IMG/VR virus record: IMGVR_UViG_3300044846_002992
Span: 1 to 55,054 of that record
Direction: 5' to 3' (one strand)
DNA length: 55,054 bases
Source of the DNA: a virus
The notes under the pieces were generated by a model. It saw only the letters and a list, made by a program, of their open reading frames with translations, made no database searches and was not told the origin of the DNA. Positions 1 to 7,963 of the stretch are shown in pieces (position 1 is the stretch's first letter; each line of letters starts with the position of its first letter). Both the position numbers and the translations under genes were made by a program.

Positions 1-2
1 GC

Positions 3-230
3 TCACGCAACCTATGCCTTGGAGAATACTTCAATTACCTCTCAACTCACCCTGTAGAGCTTCTCATCAGCAACGAAGCCAACAACGACCTCAACTGGCG
101 AGGAAGAGCGCTTCTTGGTGAGTGGCATTCCACCCACTTCCAAATCGAAACATGGCCACCAATTCAATCGAGCGAGCATCAAGTCCCGCCTCCAGTCGCA
201 GAAAATTTCTCTGCCTGGTCGCGGCCCTGA
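3..230 (+). CDS. 3' end of an unidentified protein (partial)
   Basis: An open frame runs from the first complete codon at position 3 to a TGA at 228-230, giving 75 residues of C-terminal sequence whose start lies outside the window. It contains LLGEWHSTHFQIETW and ends ENFSAWSRP. GEWHS faintly recalls JAB/MPN peptidases, but the HxH...S..D metal pattern is absent. It overlaps the start of the next gene by about 80-110 bases, which is long compared with the ATGA overlaps elsewhere. Either this frame or the N-terminus of the next one may therefore be wrongly assigned. No function is proposed. Confidence 0.35.
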   Translation, partial: SRNLCLGEYFNYLSTHPVELLISNEANNDLNWRGRALLGEWHSTHFQIETWPPIQSSEHQVPPPVAENFSAWSRP

Positions 231-772
231 AAGCGAAGGGTATCAAGTCCCTTGAGCAATTTCTTGCTGCGGAGGATGTCCCCAAAGACGCACCGCTAAA
301 CCAGCTCCTCATCGCCATTGAGGAGGCAAAGCGACTCCAAACGCCACGCTATGAGAAGGCCCTCAAGCGCCTCGTGGAAGCGGATGGATCATTCACCCCA
401 ATTTTGTCACCGGAGATGGGATGGGTGGAGTTTGAGCAATTGAGGCTGGGGCAAATGAAGCGGTCCAGGCTGAATGAGTATGAAACCCATTTCATTTGGT
501 CTCCCGTGGAGGTGTGGGTAAGGTTTTACAGATCCCATCGAGACAAGCAGGTCTTTCACCTTATATCTCTTCTCACTGGAGAGAGTTACTATGCGGGAGT
601 GGATGGAGCCGATTGGACCGCCACTATGAAAATGATGGAGGCCGACAATTCCGAATCGTTCCCCATCCAGCGAGCGCCAAATTCCCAGATGAGCATCACC
701 CTCCCAGCTCTCCTTCTGTCAAAACCCCTCATTCCAATCACCCCACTCGTTTCCAACGTCATTTACGCATGA
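152..772 (+). CDS. Unknown protein upstream of ThiF-like gene
   Basis: The ORF is open from an ATG at 122. I prefer the ATG at 152 (206 residues), although neither start has a Shine-Dalgarno sequence. The N-terminal half is helical and charged (KGIKSLEQFLAAEDVPKDAPL, EEAKRLQTPRYEKALKRL). The middle is Trp-rich (FIWSPVEVWVRFYRS) and the C-terminus is hydrophobic (ITLPALLLSKPLIPITPLV). Its stop codon overlaps the ATG of the ThiF-like gene (ATGA at 769-772), so the two are probably translationally coupled and may work together. In E1/ThiF cassettes such as PRTRC the neighbours are often E2-like or JAB proteins. I see no catalytic Cys or JAMM motif here, so that link rests on context only. Confidence 0.55.
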   Translation: MATNSIERASSPASSRRKFLCLVAALKAKGIKSLEQFLAAEDVPKDAPLNQLLIAIEEAKRLQTPRYEKALKRLVEADGSFTPILSPEMGWVEFEQLRLGQMKRSRLNEYETHFIWSPVEVWVRFYRSHRDKQVFHLISLLTGESYYAGVDGADWTATMKMMEADNSESFPIQRAPNSQMSITLPALLLSKPLIPITPLVSNVIYA

Positions 773-1440
773 ATAGTCCAACCAAATTCGCCATCGTAGG
801 AGCTGGAGGTATTGGCTGTGCCATTGCCCCGCTTCTTTCCCGCCTCGGATCAATCGTCCTCATCGACGCCGACTCTTACGAGCCCAAGAACGTCGAGCGT
901 CAATTCCCGGCTCTCACCAGCACGGAAAACAAGGCATCTGCTTTGGCCTCGCTGCTTCAGCCTCACACACTCCAAAGCGTTCAATTCATCCCGTCCTATA
1001 TGAAGGGGATTGAAATCGCCAATAGCCCGGAGTGGGAAGGTGTTGATTGCCTGATTGGGGCGGTGGATAACAATGAATCAAGAGCCATCATCGCGGAGCT
1101 TTCGTGGGGGTTGGAAATTCCAGCCATCCTTGCGGGGAATGCCCATGAGCACGGTGAGGCCCACCTCGTCATCCCCAATCGCTATAGCCCCCTCGATCAC
1201 TTCGAGTTTCCCATCATCCCGCATACAGCTCCATGGGGCTGCAATGCCGACTCCGTGGTGGAAGAACATCCTCAGACACCGCTGGCAAATGCCCTCGCGG
1301 CAGCGGCAGCAATGCACATCCTGCTCTCGTGGCGGAAAGCCTCCAAAGTGGATAACGTCATTGTCTATTCGAGGCTTGATCCATTTAGCGGCGTGGTAAA
1401 GCGTCTGCGCGACATGGAGAGCGAGTCCTCAGAGGGCTGA
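769..1440 (+). CDS. ThiF/E1-like adenylyltransferase
   Basis: The ATG at 769 overlaps the upstream stop; an in-frame extension to 496 looks non-coding. The 223-residue product opens with a Rossmann nucleotide-binding site (FAIVGAGGIGCAIAPLLSRLG). Then come VLIDADSYEPKNVERQF, matching the ThiF/E1 acidic and N-x-x-R-Q region, and CLIGAVDNNESRA, matching the conserved VDN segment. A Cys in PWGCNADSV near residue 160 could be the thioester or metal-site residue. ThiF/E1 proteins adenylate the C-terminus of a ubiquitin-like or sulphur-carrier protein. The short length resembles PRTRC-type ThiF proteins rather than full E1 enzymes. No ubiquitin-like partner is visible in the window; it may lie to the left. 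Confidence 0.82.
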   Translation: MNSPTKFAIVGAGGIGCAIAPLLSRLGSIVLIDADSYEPKNVERQFPALTSTENKASALASLLQPHTLQSVQFIPSYMKGIEIANSPEWEGVDCLIGAVDNNESRAIIAELSWGLEIPAILAGNAHEHGEAHLVIPNRYSPLDHFEFPIIPHTAPWGCNADSVVEEHPQTPLANALAAAAAMHILLSWRKASKVDNVIVYSRLDPFSGVVKRLRDMESESSEG

Positions 1441-1444
1441 AGTT

Positions 1445-1458
1445 TTTCGTCAACAAAA
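1445..1458 (+). repeat. 14-bp GTCAAC-core site, copy 1
   Basis: Reads TTTCGTCAACAAAA and exactly matches the consensus TTKYGTYRACRMAA. It lies between the ThiF-like stop and the ATG at 1475, 16 bp upstream of the start and oriented with it. Confidence 0.85.
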
Positions 1459-1474
1459 CACACAAACACACATC

Positions 1475-2032
1475 ATGATCCAAACAGCACTATCACAAGG
1501 CTCCATCCTCAAGCTCGGTCCAGTTACCGTCAAAAAGACCTTCGACATGAAGGCTGGCGATAAAAACCGCTACGTAATCGTCACTGACCAGTCAGGCGAA
1601 GCAGCCCTCAAAATTTGGGGCGCAGCAGCAAACACAGCTCTCAACGCGGGCGACTCAATCACCCTCATCGGCACAGGCCCGAAGGGCGGAATCAAGGCTC
1701 AGGAATGGCCAGCAGGCTCAGGGAAGTGGTCACTCAATGCGAACGATTGCCGCCTCGAACTTGGAGGTGGCTCCAGGACTCACCAGGAGCCCTTAGGCGG
1801 CTCCGAAGAGCACGTCGGCTACTCTCATCCAGAAAGCCACTACTCGCCTCCTACAGGCAATTCTGGAGACAAGCTGGAAGCGGTGGCGAAACGAGCAGCA
1901 GCAGGAACAGCTTTCTACATTGACGAGCTTGTGGTCAATCACGGCTTCAGCAAGGACGAGGCCATCATGCTCGCTCAAGGCGCTCACTCGATGTTCCCAC
2001 TCTACTGGGGCGGAGAAAAATTCCTCCATTGA
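1475..2032 (+). CDS. OB-fold nucleic-acid-binding protein, SSB-like
   Basis: 185 residues. The first ~95 residues look like an OB-fold: alternating beta segments TVKKTFDM, NRYVIVTDQSGEAALKIWGAAA and GDSITLIGTGPKGGIKAQEW. The layout of a polypeptide that tracks a 'GEAALKIW' strand is common in phage single-strand-binding proteins and replication accessory proteins. A Gly/Ser/His linker (95-130) leads to a small helical C-terminal domain (AVAKRAAAGTAFYIDELVVNHGFSKDEAIMLA) that could contact partner proteins. The primase-helicase downstream supports a replication role. The start has no Shine-Dalgarno sequence but carries site copy 1 in its leader. The family is assigned by strand pattern, not by catalytic residues. 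Confidence 0.55.
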   Translation: MIQTALSQGSILKLGPVTVKKTFDMKAGDKNRYVIVTDQSGEAALKIWGAAANTALNAGDSITLIGTGPKGGIKAQEWPAGSGKWSLNANDCRLELGGGSRTHQEPLGGSEEHVGYSHPESHYSPPTGNSGDKLEAVAKRAAAGTAFYIDELVVNHGFSKDEAIMLAQGAHSMFPLYWGGEKFLH

Positions 2033-2326
2033 TGATTTGCGGCGACGGTATGCTTGGCGGGTCCTTTCTGCCCCATTTTCACCAGCGTCACCCCGCGACC
2101 AAGTAGGGAAGAGTGACGCGCCGCATCCAATCACAACAACGCACCTCCAAAGTGCAGGTTGTGTCCAGCCGTAAGCGATCGTAGCGAGCTGGGCCCGTCT
2201 CAGGGATACGAGACTACCATTCGGGCGTGAATTCGTAGCCGAACGAAAGACAGGCATGCGAAAATTGCCATCCCGACCCGCAGCGGATCTGCGGAGGAGA
2301 GACTGAGTAAGCCCTCCTCAAGTGGC
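2033..2326 (+). ncRNA. Structured intergenic region, candidate RNA or leader
   Basis: There is no credible gene in these 294 bases, but there is a chain of complementary segments. They are 2039-2043 with 2120-2124 (GCGGC/GCCGC), enclosing 2085-2089 with 2115-2119. CACAAC 2132-2137 pairs with GTTGTG 2158-2163, with GCAC/GTGC (2141-2144/2152-2155) inside. GTCTC 2197-2201 pairs with GAGAC 2210-2214, TTCGG 2220-2224 with CCGAA 2239-2243, and CCGCAG 2278-2283 with CTGCGG 2289-2294. Five consecutive stems suggest a stand-alone small RNA or a structured 5' leader of the next gene. Strand is assumed from flanking genes. The family is unknown. Confidence 0.5.
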
Positions 2327-2347
2327 GTGCTCAACCCTTTTCCAATC

Positions 2348-4297
2348 ATGATTAGCCCATCCAACTACCCTACAAACATGACGCCTCTGCCCGAGGCTTA
2401 TCGCGACTACCTGGTCCTTGGATGGGGAAACTCATTTCTAGTGCCAGCCAATTTTCAAGGAATTGCATTAAGCGAGGGTGCCAACAATTGGAACGATGAC
2501 AGCAACTGGAGCGGACTATCCACAAGAAGACTTTATGCCGCTCCTCCCAACTCTGCCATTGTAAGAGCAAACCTTCCTCAATTGCCTGAGGGTGCTCGCA
2601 TTCTTGGTTTGGGGGGCTCATTCAGTGTTGGGGAAATCTTTCGGGGATGGGCCATCAGCGAGCCATTCGCCGAATGGAGAGAAGGCGATCACTGGAGTGG
2701 GACAAGCGAAGAAAACATCTATGCCATTATGGAAACTCCTCAATCAGCTCCAGCGCCAACTCGATCGTTTATGCTCCCGCTGCCATCAGCCTGTCTGCTT
2801 GCCATCCCGGAGGGACAAATTTACCTTGGGACGGGTGGGGAATTTGAGACAGGAGGAGAGCGGTTTAGGGGGCGCTATGGCACACATCGCTTTGGACTCG
2901 AAGGGAACCAAAGCGGACATCAAACTGACTATCACTACTGCGCTCCCGCAAACTCGAATGTGGTAAGAATGAACCTGCCACCTCTGCCTGAGGGGTTTGC
3001 CATTGTCGGATACGGGTCAGCATTAATGCCGCCGATCAACGGAGGTTATCGCCTCAATCTTGAAAGCCCAGACCCGACCTGGGAGGGGCCTGGTGATTTT
3101 GCAGGAAAAGACTGGGACTCCATTTACGCGGTGAGAGAAGCTCCCGCAGTAGAAGACCAGCTGCAAGAAGTCCAAGTGGAGCAGCCGCAACAGCAAAAAG
3201 CAGCTCTTCAGTGGCATGTTGTCATTGGAGGTCAAGCTCTCTCAACTTGTGACGAGGTGCGGGTCGCTGCCTCTCCATTAGTTTCCGACTCAAACAACCT
3301 GCTCGGGGTGACTAATGCCATTGATGAGGCCATGCGAGTCAGCGACCCCGATCTCTTCATCGAAAGCTGGATTGATAAAGAGCCAGCTCTCATCTCCATG
3401 CTGGAGTGGGTTCCGCTTTCGTCAACGCAAGGAGTAGACATTCACGCCATTGCGGAGTCGAACGCCACCATTGCCGACGTGATCACGAAGGCTGCTGCGG
3501 GCGTCATGCTGCGCGGAGGCTTCTCAAGCCACTTCCGCTATCTTGAAGACGGAACGCTTGCCATTGACCCATCCAGCCCTCCCACAGTGGATCAGGCTTA
3601 CGAGTTGCTGCGCCGCACCCTTGAAATCAAGGAGACGGCCTCAAAGCTCGACAACTACTCTGCGTGGATGCTGGGGATGATTGCGGACCAGTTTGAGGTG
3701 TATTTCGGGGAGCGTTTCGACCCCTCCGTCATCATGCAGCAGACCAGCAGGGCCTACAACACCTACGTTTGCTCTCTGGGCACCTTCCGTGCTTGGTGGA
3801 CCGAGAAGCGCAACCTATCATTCACTCACCACCGCGAGGTTCAATATGCCAAGCATCTCGATCACGACACTGGCGGGCGCGTTCTCGACCTCTCAGAGCG
3901 CTTCAAGCTCACCGTCCTCCAGCAGCGCAAGCTCATCTCCTACGCCAAGCGATTCGACATCGCCAACCTTGAAGGCGAGATGGGCGAGATGGGTGAGTTG
4001 GAAGAGGGTGATGTGGAAGGGCTGATGGAGCGCATCGACATCCGAGCGGTGAACAAGCGCTACCTCTTCTTCCTGCGGACCACCAACAAGTGGTTTGAAT
4101 ACAAAGGTCCATTTGAGAACATTCCCAACGGGGCCTCTCCCATCATCAATGCGGACACCCGTCAAATCATGGGCCAAGATGGTCAAGCTACGAAGCCTGA
4201 CGAATGGATTCCTGTTGGTGTCATTGCCTCTCCAGCAGCCCTTGAATCTGTTGGGTTTGATGTAGAGGATGAAGAAGACGAGGAGGATGAGTCGTGA
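2348..4297 (+). CDS. Multi-module protein with four copies of an unknown WSG/GxGG module
   Basis: I use the ATG at 2348 (649 residues); a GTG at 2327 is also in frame. The N-terminal ~280 residues hold four copies of a ~60-residue module with the pattern LPEG..ILG.GG.F....FRG......W..GDHWSG....IYA. Clear examples are NWSGLSTRRLYAAP, DHWSGTSEENIYAIM, NQSGHQTDYHYCAP and DWDSIYAVREAP. A related copy starts the protein at 16454-17254. A Gln/Glu-rich linker (~275-295) precedes a helical C-terminal half (LEIKETASKLDNYSAWMLGMIADQFEVYFGERF) and a very acidic tail (DVEDEEDEEDES), as often seen in DNA-mimic or SSB-type tails. The function is unknown. It could be a replication or regulatory protein, given its position between an OB-fold protein and the primase-helicase. 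It contains site copy 2. Confidence 0.7.
   Translation: MISPSNYPTNMTPLPEAYRDYLVLGWGNSFLVPANFQGIALSEGANNWNDDSNWSGLSTRRLYAAPPNSAIVRANLPQLPEGARILGLGGSFSVGEIFRGWAISEPFAEWREGDHWSGTSEENIYAIMETPQSAPAPTRSFMLPLPSACLLAIPEGQIYLGTGGEFETGGERFRGRYGTHRFGLEGNQSGHQTDYHYCAPANSNVVRMNLPPLPEGFAIVGYGSALMPPINGGYRLNLESPDPTWEGPGDFAGKDWDSIYAVREAPAVEDQLQEVQVEQPQQQKAALQWHVVIGGQALSTCDEVRVAASPLVSDSNNLLGVTNAIDEAMRVSDPDLFIESWIDKEPALISMLEWVPLSSTQGVDIHAIAESNATIADVITKAAAGVMLRGGFSSHFRYLEDGTLAIDPSSPPTVDQAYELLRRTLEIKETASKLDNYSAWMLGMIADQFEVYFGERFDPSVIMQQTSRAYNTYVCSLGTFRAWWTEKRNLSFTHHREVQYAKHLDHDTGGRVLDLSERFKLTVLQQRKLISYAKRFDIANLEGEMGEMGELEEGDVEGLMERIDIRAVNKRYLFFLRTTNKWFEYKGPFENIPNGASPIINADTRQIMGQDGQATKPDEWIPVGVIASPAALESVGFDVEDEEDEEDES
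3417..3430 (+). repeat. 14-bp GTCAAC-core site, copy 2
   Basis: Reads TTTCGTCAACGCAA, an exact consensus match inside the multi-module gene, co-oriented with it. Confidence 0.8.
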
Positions 4298-4692
4298 ATG
4301 ACATCCCGACACCGAGGACGGAAGCCGAGCGGTTGAAGCGGGAGCTTGACTCATACCAGAAAGAAATACCGGATTGTATTCAAAGCGCGAAAGATGCTCA
4401 CTTGCAAAATTGGGAGCAGCTTTCCATTATCGGCGTATTAAGGCGATTCCCTCAAATTTGCCATTGGTATAAAACATCGGAGCGCGAGCTTGCCGAGGCA
4501 CGGGAATCCGAGGCATCCGAGGCGCGATGGGCGGCTCAATACAAGCAGCAACGGGACGCACTGGCGGGCGTTATTCTCGACATCCGCGCTGGATACGGCG
4601 GGCAAGTGGTCGATCCTGATTGCGCCTGTGATGACTGTGAGTTTCTCGGAAAACTGGATTCCGCCCTCGCCACCCTAGAAGAGAGGACCTGA
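4294..4692 (+). CDS. Small coiled-coil protein, function unknown
   Basis: 132 residues from a GTG that overlaps the preceding stop (GTGA at 4294-4297), suggesting coupling. It is rich in Glu, Arg and Lys with heptad-like stretches (TEAERLKRELDSYQKEI, SERELAEARESEASEARWAAQYKQQRDALAGVIL). It carries a Cys cluster near the C-terminus (PDCACDDCEFLGKL) that could bind a metal. This resembles small 'ead/Ea22-like' phage accessory proteins with a central coiled coil, but no family is certain. Confidence 0.6.
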   Translation: MNDIPTPRTEAERLKRELDSYQKEIPDCIQSAKDAHLQNWEQLSIIGVLRRFPQICHWYKTSERELAEARESEASEARWAAQYKQQRDALAGVILDIRAGYGGQVVDPDCACDDCEFLGKLDSALATLEERT

Positions 4693-4693
4693 T

Positions 4694-4885
4694 ATGATTG
4701 CCCTCACAATAGCTCTAGGGCTCCTCTTGCTTCTGCTGCTCATTCTCCGTGAAGAATGGCGAAAGCTGGTGAAGCAAGCCCGCCTAGGCGTTCAATCCAC
4801 GTTCTCTCACGCCCATCAAATTTACCCTCACGCCAAGCCATTCTCCCATCCTCCTGGAAAATACCTCCCAAGGCAAGACTCCTAA
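4694..4885 (+). CDS. Small single-pass membrane protein
   Basis: 63 residues starting one base after the preceding stop. A strongly hydrophobic N-terminal helix (MIALTIALGLLLLLLLIL, residues 1-18) is followed by a basic stretch (REEWRKLVKQAR) and a His/Pro-rich tail. This fits an inner-membrane anchor with a cytoplasmic tail (positive-inside). No function can be assigned. Size and topology are compatible with an early inhibitor or accessory holin, but it lies far from the lysis genes at 43.8-45.4 kb. Confidence 0.5.
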   Translation: MIALTIALGLLLLLLLILREEWRKLVKQARLGVQSTFSHAHQIYPHAKPFSHPPGKYLPRQDS

Positions 4886-4946
4886 AAAGACAGAGTTTCT
4901 CAAAAAAGCTGGATTTGCCCACAAGCCCAGACAGCATCCCTCTCCT

Positions 4947-6842
4947 ATGACCAATCCCGAAGAATTCTACTCCTTCTCAACCGTCCTCGATACTGTAGGA
5001 TCACGCATTGACGAGCTAGTCAGCTACCTACTGCCTGCTGCCCGCAAGCAAGCTGGCTGCTACCGCGTAGGAGGCATTGACGGCTCTCCTGGCTCCTCCC
5101 TCTCCATCTCCACCAAGCCCTCCAATGCTGGCTGCTACTACGACCACAACGGAGGCGACAGCGGCAACGCTATTGGCCTCTGGGCGCACGTCAAAGGCCT
5201 AGACTACCAAGCAGCAGGCCGCGACCTCGCTCGCTTCCTAGGAGTGGCTCCAGAGCCCCGCATGCACATGCCCAAGCGGCGCAACCCTCCCAAGATTGTC
5301 CGAGAGGAGCGAGGACTTACCATGACCTGTGGCGGGCGAGAAGTGCATGTAGGCCCCCTCAACGCCAAAAGCATCAACTACGCCCTGTCACGCGGCATCA
5401 CCGAAGCCACCCTTAGACTCGCAAAATGCACCTCCACCGACACCCACATTGTATTCCCCCACTTCGATGAAGAAGACAAAGCAGTTTTGCTTAAAGCTTG
5501 GTCCTGTGACGGGCGGAAGCATATGTTCTCGAACGATGATCCTGTTCCAACCCTATTCGGCAAAAACATGGTTGACCCACTCAAGTCGGGATCGACCCTA
5601 ATCATCACGGAGGGGCAGTGGGACGCTCTGACATGGCAGCAGCTAGGCTATCCAGCCGTCTCCATCCCTTCAGGAGTCAGTAACGATGAGTGGATTGGTG
5701 AAGACTGGTCGTTCCTCAATTGCTTCTCCCAGATTTACCTCGATTTTGATGACGACCCACCCGGCCAAGAAGCCGAGCTGAAAGCCAAAGTGAGGCTGGG
5801 TTACGACAGGTGCCGCTCGATCCGCTATCGCTTCAAAGACGCCAACGCTGCGCTTGTGGCGGGCGCTGAGGACGTTCTCCGAGAAGCCTTCAAGCATGCC
5901 AAAGAGGCCCCTGTAGAGCGCATTGTCAAAGCCTCTGACATCAAAGACAAGGTGAAGGATAGGCTCAACCGGACCAACATGCAGGCCGGAACCCCGTTTT
6001 TCCTGAGGAGCGTTGAATTTGAATTTCGCCCCTACGAAATCACGCTTTGGTTCGGAATCACGGGTCACGGCAAATCCTCCATTCTCTCCAATCAAATCTG
6101 CTATGCTGCCTCCTTGGGTAAAATGGCGATGGTGGCATCCTTCGAGCAGGCCACGCCAATGACGGTGGCGGCAATGCTTTCGCAGTTTACCTCGGATGCA
6201 CAAATTGGCTCCAGTCCTGACTTTGACGAAGCCTTTGATGCCCTAACCTCTCGAGTGATGTTCTTTGACTCGATGCTTCGCGCCAACCCGGATGAACTCA
6301 TCGCCACGATGACCATTGCCCACAAGCAGTTGGGCATTGATGAATTTGTCATCGACAACATCATGACGCTGGAAGTGGACAGACAGGACAACACTGCCCA
6401 AGCGGCTGTCGCCGACAGGTTTCGGGTTTTTGCTGCTCAGTTCCCAGTTCACATTCATCTGGTTGCCCACCCCCGGAAGCCCCCAGCAAACGAGGCTTCA
6501 AAGCCCCCCTCCATCGCGGACATCATGGGCGCTTCAGAATGGAGCGGCATGGCTCACAACGTCATCTGCGTATGGCGTGACGTAGCCAAAACGCAGCGCC
6601 TCTCAGAGATGCGAGACGAGCAAATGGATGCTGCTGAAATCATGGCGTTCGATGAAAGCTGCCCTGATGGCAAGGCCTTCTGGCGAAAGCAGCGCGACTC
6701 AGGCGAGCTGCCAATGGTGTCTTATCGCTTTTGCAAAAAGACCAAACGCGCGTGGAAAACACCCGATGATCTCATGCCCCTGTGGTTCCCTGAGGATCAT
6801 CAATTTGGCGGCGAAACAATCTCCACAGAGGAGCAAGGCTGA
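4947..6842 (+). CDS. Primase-helicase, T7 gp4 type (TOPRIM + RecA-like)
   Basis: 631 residues. The N-terminal region (~1-100) contains GCYYDHNGGDSGNAIGLWAH, like the zinc/primase-associated N-domain of phage primase-helicases but without a clear CxxC pair. A TOPRIM domain follows at ~215-300 (LIITEGQWDAL with the catalytic Glu, then IYLDFDDDPPGQ). The helicase domain spans ~360-600: Walker A GITGHGKSSI (~370), Walker B-like DEFVIDNIM (~465) and the switch segment HIHLVAHPRKP (~505), as in DnaB/T7 gp4. It should prime and unwind the replication fork. Lack of the zinc-finger cysteines would imply altered template recognition or a degenerate primase, as in some phage homologues. The start has no Shine-Dalgarno sequence. 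Confidence 0.93.
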   Translation: MTNPEEFYSFSTVLDTVGSRIDELVSYLLPAARKQAGCYRVGGIDGSPGSSLSISTKPSNAGCYYDHNGGDSGNAIGLWAHVKGLDYQAAGRDLARFLGVAPEPRMHMPKRRNPPKIVREERGLTMTCGGREVHVGPLNAKSINYALSRGITEATLRLAKCTSTDTHIVFPHFDEEDKAVLLKAWSCDGRKHMFSNDDPVPTLFGKNMVDPLKSGSTLIITEGQWDALTWQQLGYPAVSIPSGVSNDEWIGEDWSFLNCFSQIYLDFDDDPPGQEAELKAKVRLGYDRCRSIRYRFKDANAALVAGAEDVLREAFKHAKEAPVERIVKASDIKDKVKDRLNRTNMQAGTPFFLRSVEFEFRPYEITLWFGITGHGKSSILSNQICYAASLGKMAMVASFEQATPMTVAAMLSQFTSDAQIGSSPDFDEAFDALTSRVMFFDSMLRANPDELIATMTIAHKQLGIDEFVIDNIMTLEVDRQDNTAQAAVADRFRVFAAQFPVHIHLVAHPRKPPANEASKPPSIADIMGASEWSGMAHNVICVWRDVAKTQRLSEMRDEQMDAAEIMAFDESCPDGKAFWRKQRDSGELPMVSYRFCKKTKRAWKTPDDLMPLWFPEDHQFGGETISTEEQG

Positions 6843-6868
6843 GCTTCCAATGGCCCCAAAGTGGCTGA

Positions 6869-6892
6869 TGGAGGTTTTTAGTTTTCCCTCCA
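6869..6892 (+). other. Hairpin after primase-helicase gene
   Basis: TGGAGG (6869-6874) pairs with CCTCCA (6887-6892) around a T-rich 12-base loop, 27 bases after the primase-helicase stop. There is no T-run after the stem, so it is not a convincing intrinsic terminator; it may be an mRNA end-stabilising or processing hairpin. Confidence 0.35.
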
Positions 6893-6900
6893 TCGGGACT

Positions 6901-6930
6901 TTGACAGTTGCGCCCTCCAACTGGTAATTG
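6901..6930 (+). promoter_or_regulatory. Possible sigma-70-type promoter before 7018 gene
   Basis: A perfect -35 hexamer TTGACA (6901-6906) is followed after 18 bases by TAATTG (6925-6930), a weak -10. The region overlaps a GCCCTC/GAGGGC inverted repeat (6912-6917 with 6936-6941) that could be an operator or leader hairpin. It would drive the small-gene cluster from 7018. The rest of the 175-base gap shows nothing else. Confidence 0.3.
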
Positions 6931-7017
6931 GAAGAGAGGGCAAATTTTCAAGCATAACGTCAAAGTGGAGGGACCGGCGGGGAGCACCGCGACGCCGAAG
7001 CCAACCAACTCACCCCA

Positions 7018-7311
7018 ATGAAAAATCGAACTAACAACGCCGTTACGCCGGTTCCTCTCTCACGACTTGTTGTGCCTTGGCCGGATGAGGATGACTATGA
7101 TGGCGAAACCGCTCAACTCTACCGCACCGTCGATCAAGACTGGAGCTTCCAGTTCCCCGGTTGGAAATGGGTGGCAAACCAGATCAACGCCGAATACGGA
7201 AACAACCGCACCGCTGCCGCCTGCCGTTCAAAATGGATACGATGGGTGAAGGCTCAATTCATTCGGCACAACGATGAGTCCATCCACGGCGGAAAAGGAA
7301 GCTTAAAATGA
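7018..7311 (+). CDS. Myb/SANT-like small DNA-binding protein
   Basis: 97 residues, no Shine-Dalgarno sequence. The central segment FPGWKWVANQINAEYGNNRTAAACRSKWIRWVK has the spaced aromatic residues and 'W..VA..IN..Y...RT..ACRSKW' logic of Myb/SANT-like helix-turn-helix domains found in phage regulators and resolvases. Basic residues at the C-terminus (GGKGSLK) could aid DNA binding. It opens a run of short overlapping genes after a possible promoter, so an early regulatory role is plausible. The specific target is unknown. Confidence 0.55.
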   Translation: MKNRTNNAVTPVPLSRLVVPWPDEDDYDGETAQLYRTVDQDWSFQFPGWKWVANQINAEYGNNRTAAACRSKWIRWVKAQFIRHNDESIHGGKGSLK

Positions 7312-7607
7312 AAGAAGGACGTTGCCCGCCGTTGGATGAGACGACTTGTTGCGCATTGGTGGATGCGCTAAGTGAGGTGCTGCCGCAACATGCGATGGCC
7401 TGCGTCTCAAGGCTCAATCTCCATGATAAGCCATGGTCGTTCGACGTGACCGACGACGGCGGGCCACTCATAACGCCGGAAAGTTGCAGATGTTCCGGCG
7501 GCTCCATGAGGTATCTCAGGGCACTGCTGCCTGATGGACACCCGAAAGGATTTTCGCGCAACGAAAAGGGCATGGCGCGGGGAGCGCATGAGAAGCCCAT
7601 GGAATAA
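7308..7607 (+). CDS. Unknown small protein, paralogue of 17942 gene
   Basis: 99 residues; the ATG overlaps the preceding stop (ATGA). The segment LDETTCCALVDALSEVLPQHAMACV aligns with FHEATCSALVDFLIAETSEDAVFCF of the protein at 17942-18199, indicating a shared domain of ~30 residues. Three Cys near the middle (CC, CRC) could be structural. No known family is recognised. The 59 bases after the stop hold no gene. Confidence 0.5.
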   Translation: MKEGRCPPLDETTCCALVDALSEVLPQHAMACVSRLNLHDKPWSFDVTDDGGPLITPESCRCSGGSMRYLRALLPDGHPKGFSRNEKGMARGAHEKPME

Positions 7608-7666
7608 AATGGGACGACTCTCCCCGTCGACCATCATCGACTTGTTCTCTGAATCAGCCCAAATCC

Positions 7667-7963
7667 ATGAAAGACATCGAATCACAAGCTATCGAATATG
7701 CAGAAGCTCTGAACGACATTGCGGATGTTCTCGACATGCCCACTGGTGCGAAATCCGCCGAAATAGTGCAAGCTGCCCGCAACCGATGGTCGAACGGAAT
7801 CCATACGTGCCACGACAAATGCAGCCGCGAAAGGTGCGTTGAGCGCCGCAAAATGAGATCCATGCGGGAGGCGCTGGAATACATCGCCCATAGTGGACTG
7901 TCCGCGCGGCATCTTTCCGACCATGCCCGAGATCACCTTTTTGTCAACAAAACCAACTTATGA
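7667..7963 (+). CDS. Unknown small Cys/His protein
   Basis: 98 residues: N-terminal helices (DIESQAIEYAEALNDIADVL) and then a Cys/His cluster, TCHDKCSRERCVERR, which could form a small metal site. The C-terminus is LFVNKTNL, encoded by site copy 3, so the last codons are shaped by the DNA motif. The stop overlaps the next ATG. Function unknown. Confidence 0.5.
   Translation: MKDIESQAIEYAEALNDIADVLDMPTGAKSAEIVQAARNRWSNGIHTCHDKCSRERCVERRKMRSMREALEYIAHSGLSARHLSDHARDHLFVNKTNL
7939..7952 (+). repeat. 14-bp GTCAAC-core site, copy 3
   Basis: Reads TTTTGTCAACAAAA, exact. It is 7 bp upstream of the ATG at 7960 and co-oriented. Confidence 0.85.

Noticed and set aside
3-230. JAB/MPN peptidase assignment for the first partial gene
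   Set aside because: GEWHS is present but the HxH-x7-S-x2-D metal motif is not.
496-768. N-terminal extension of the ThiF-like protein
   Set aside because: It reads in another frame across a better ORF, and the ATG at 769 forms a regular ATGA overlap.
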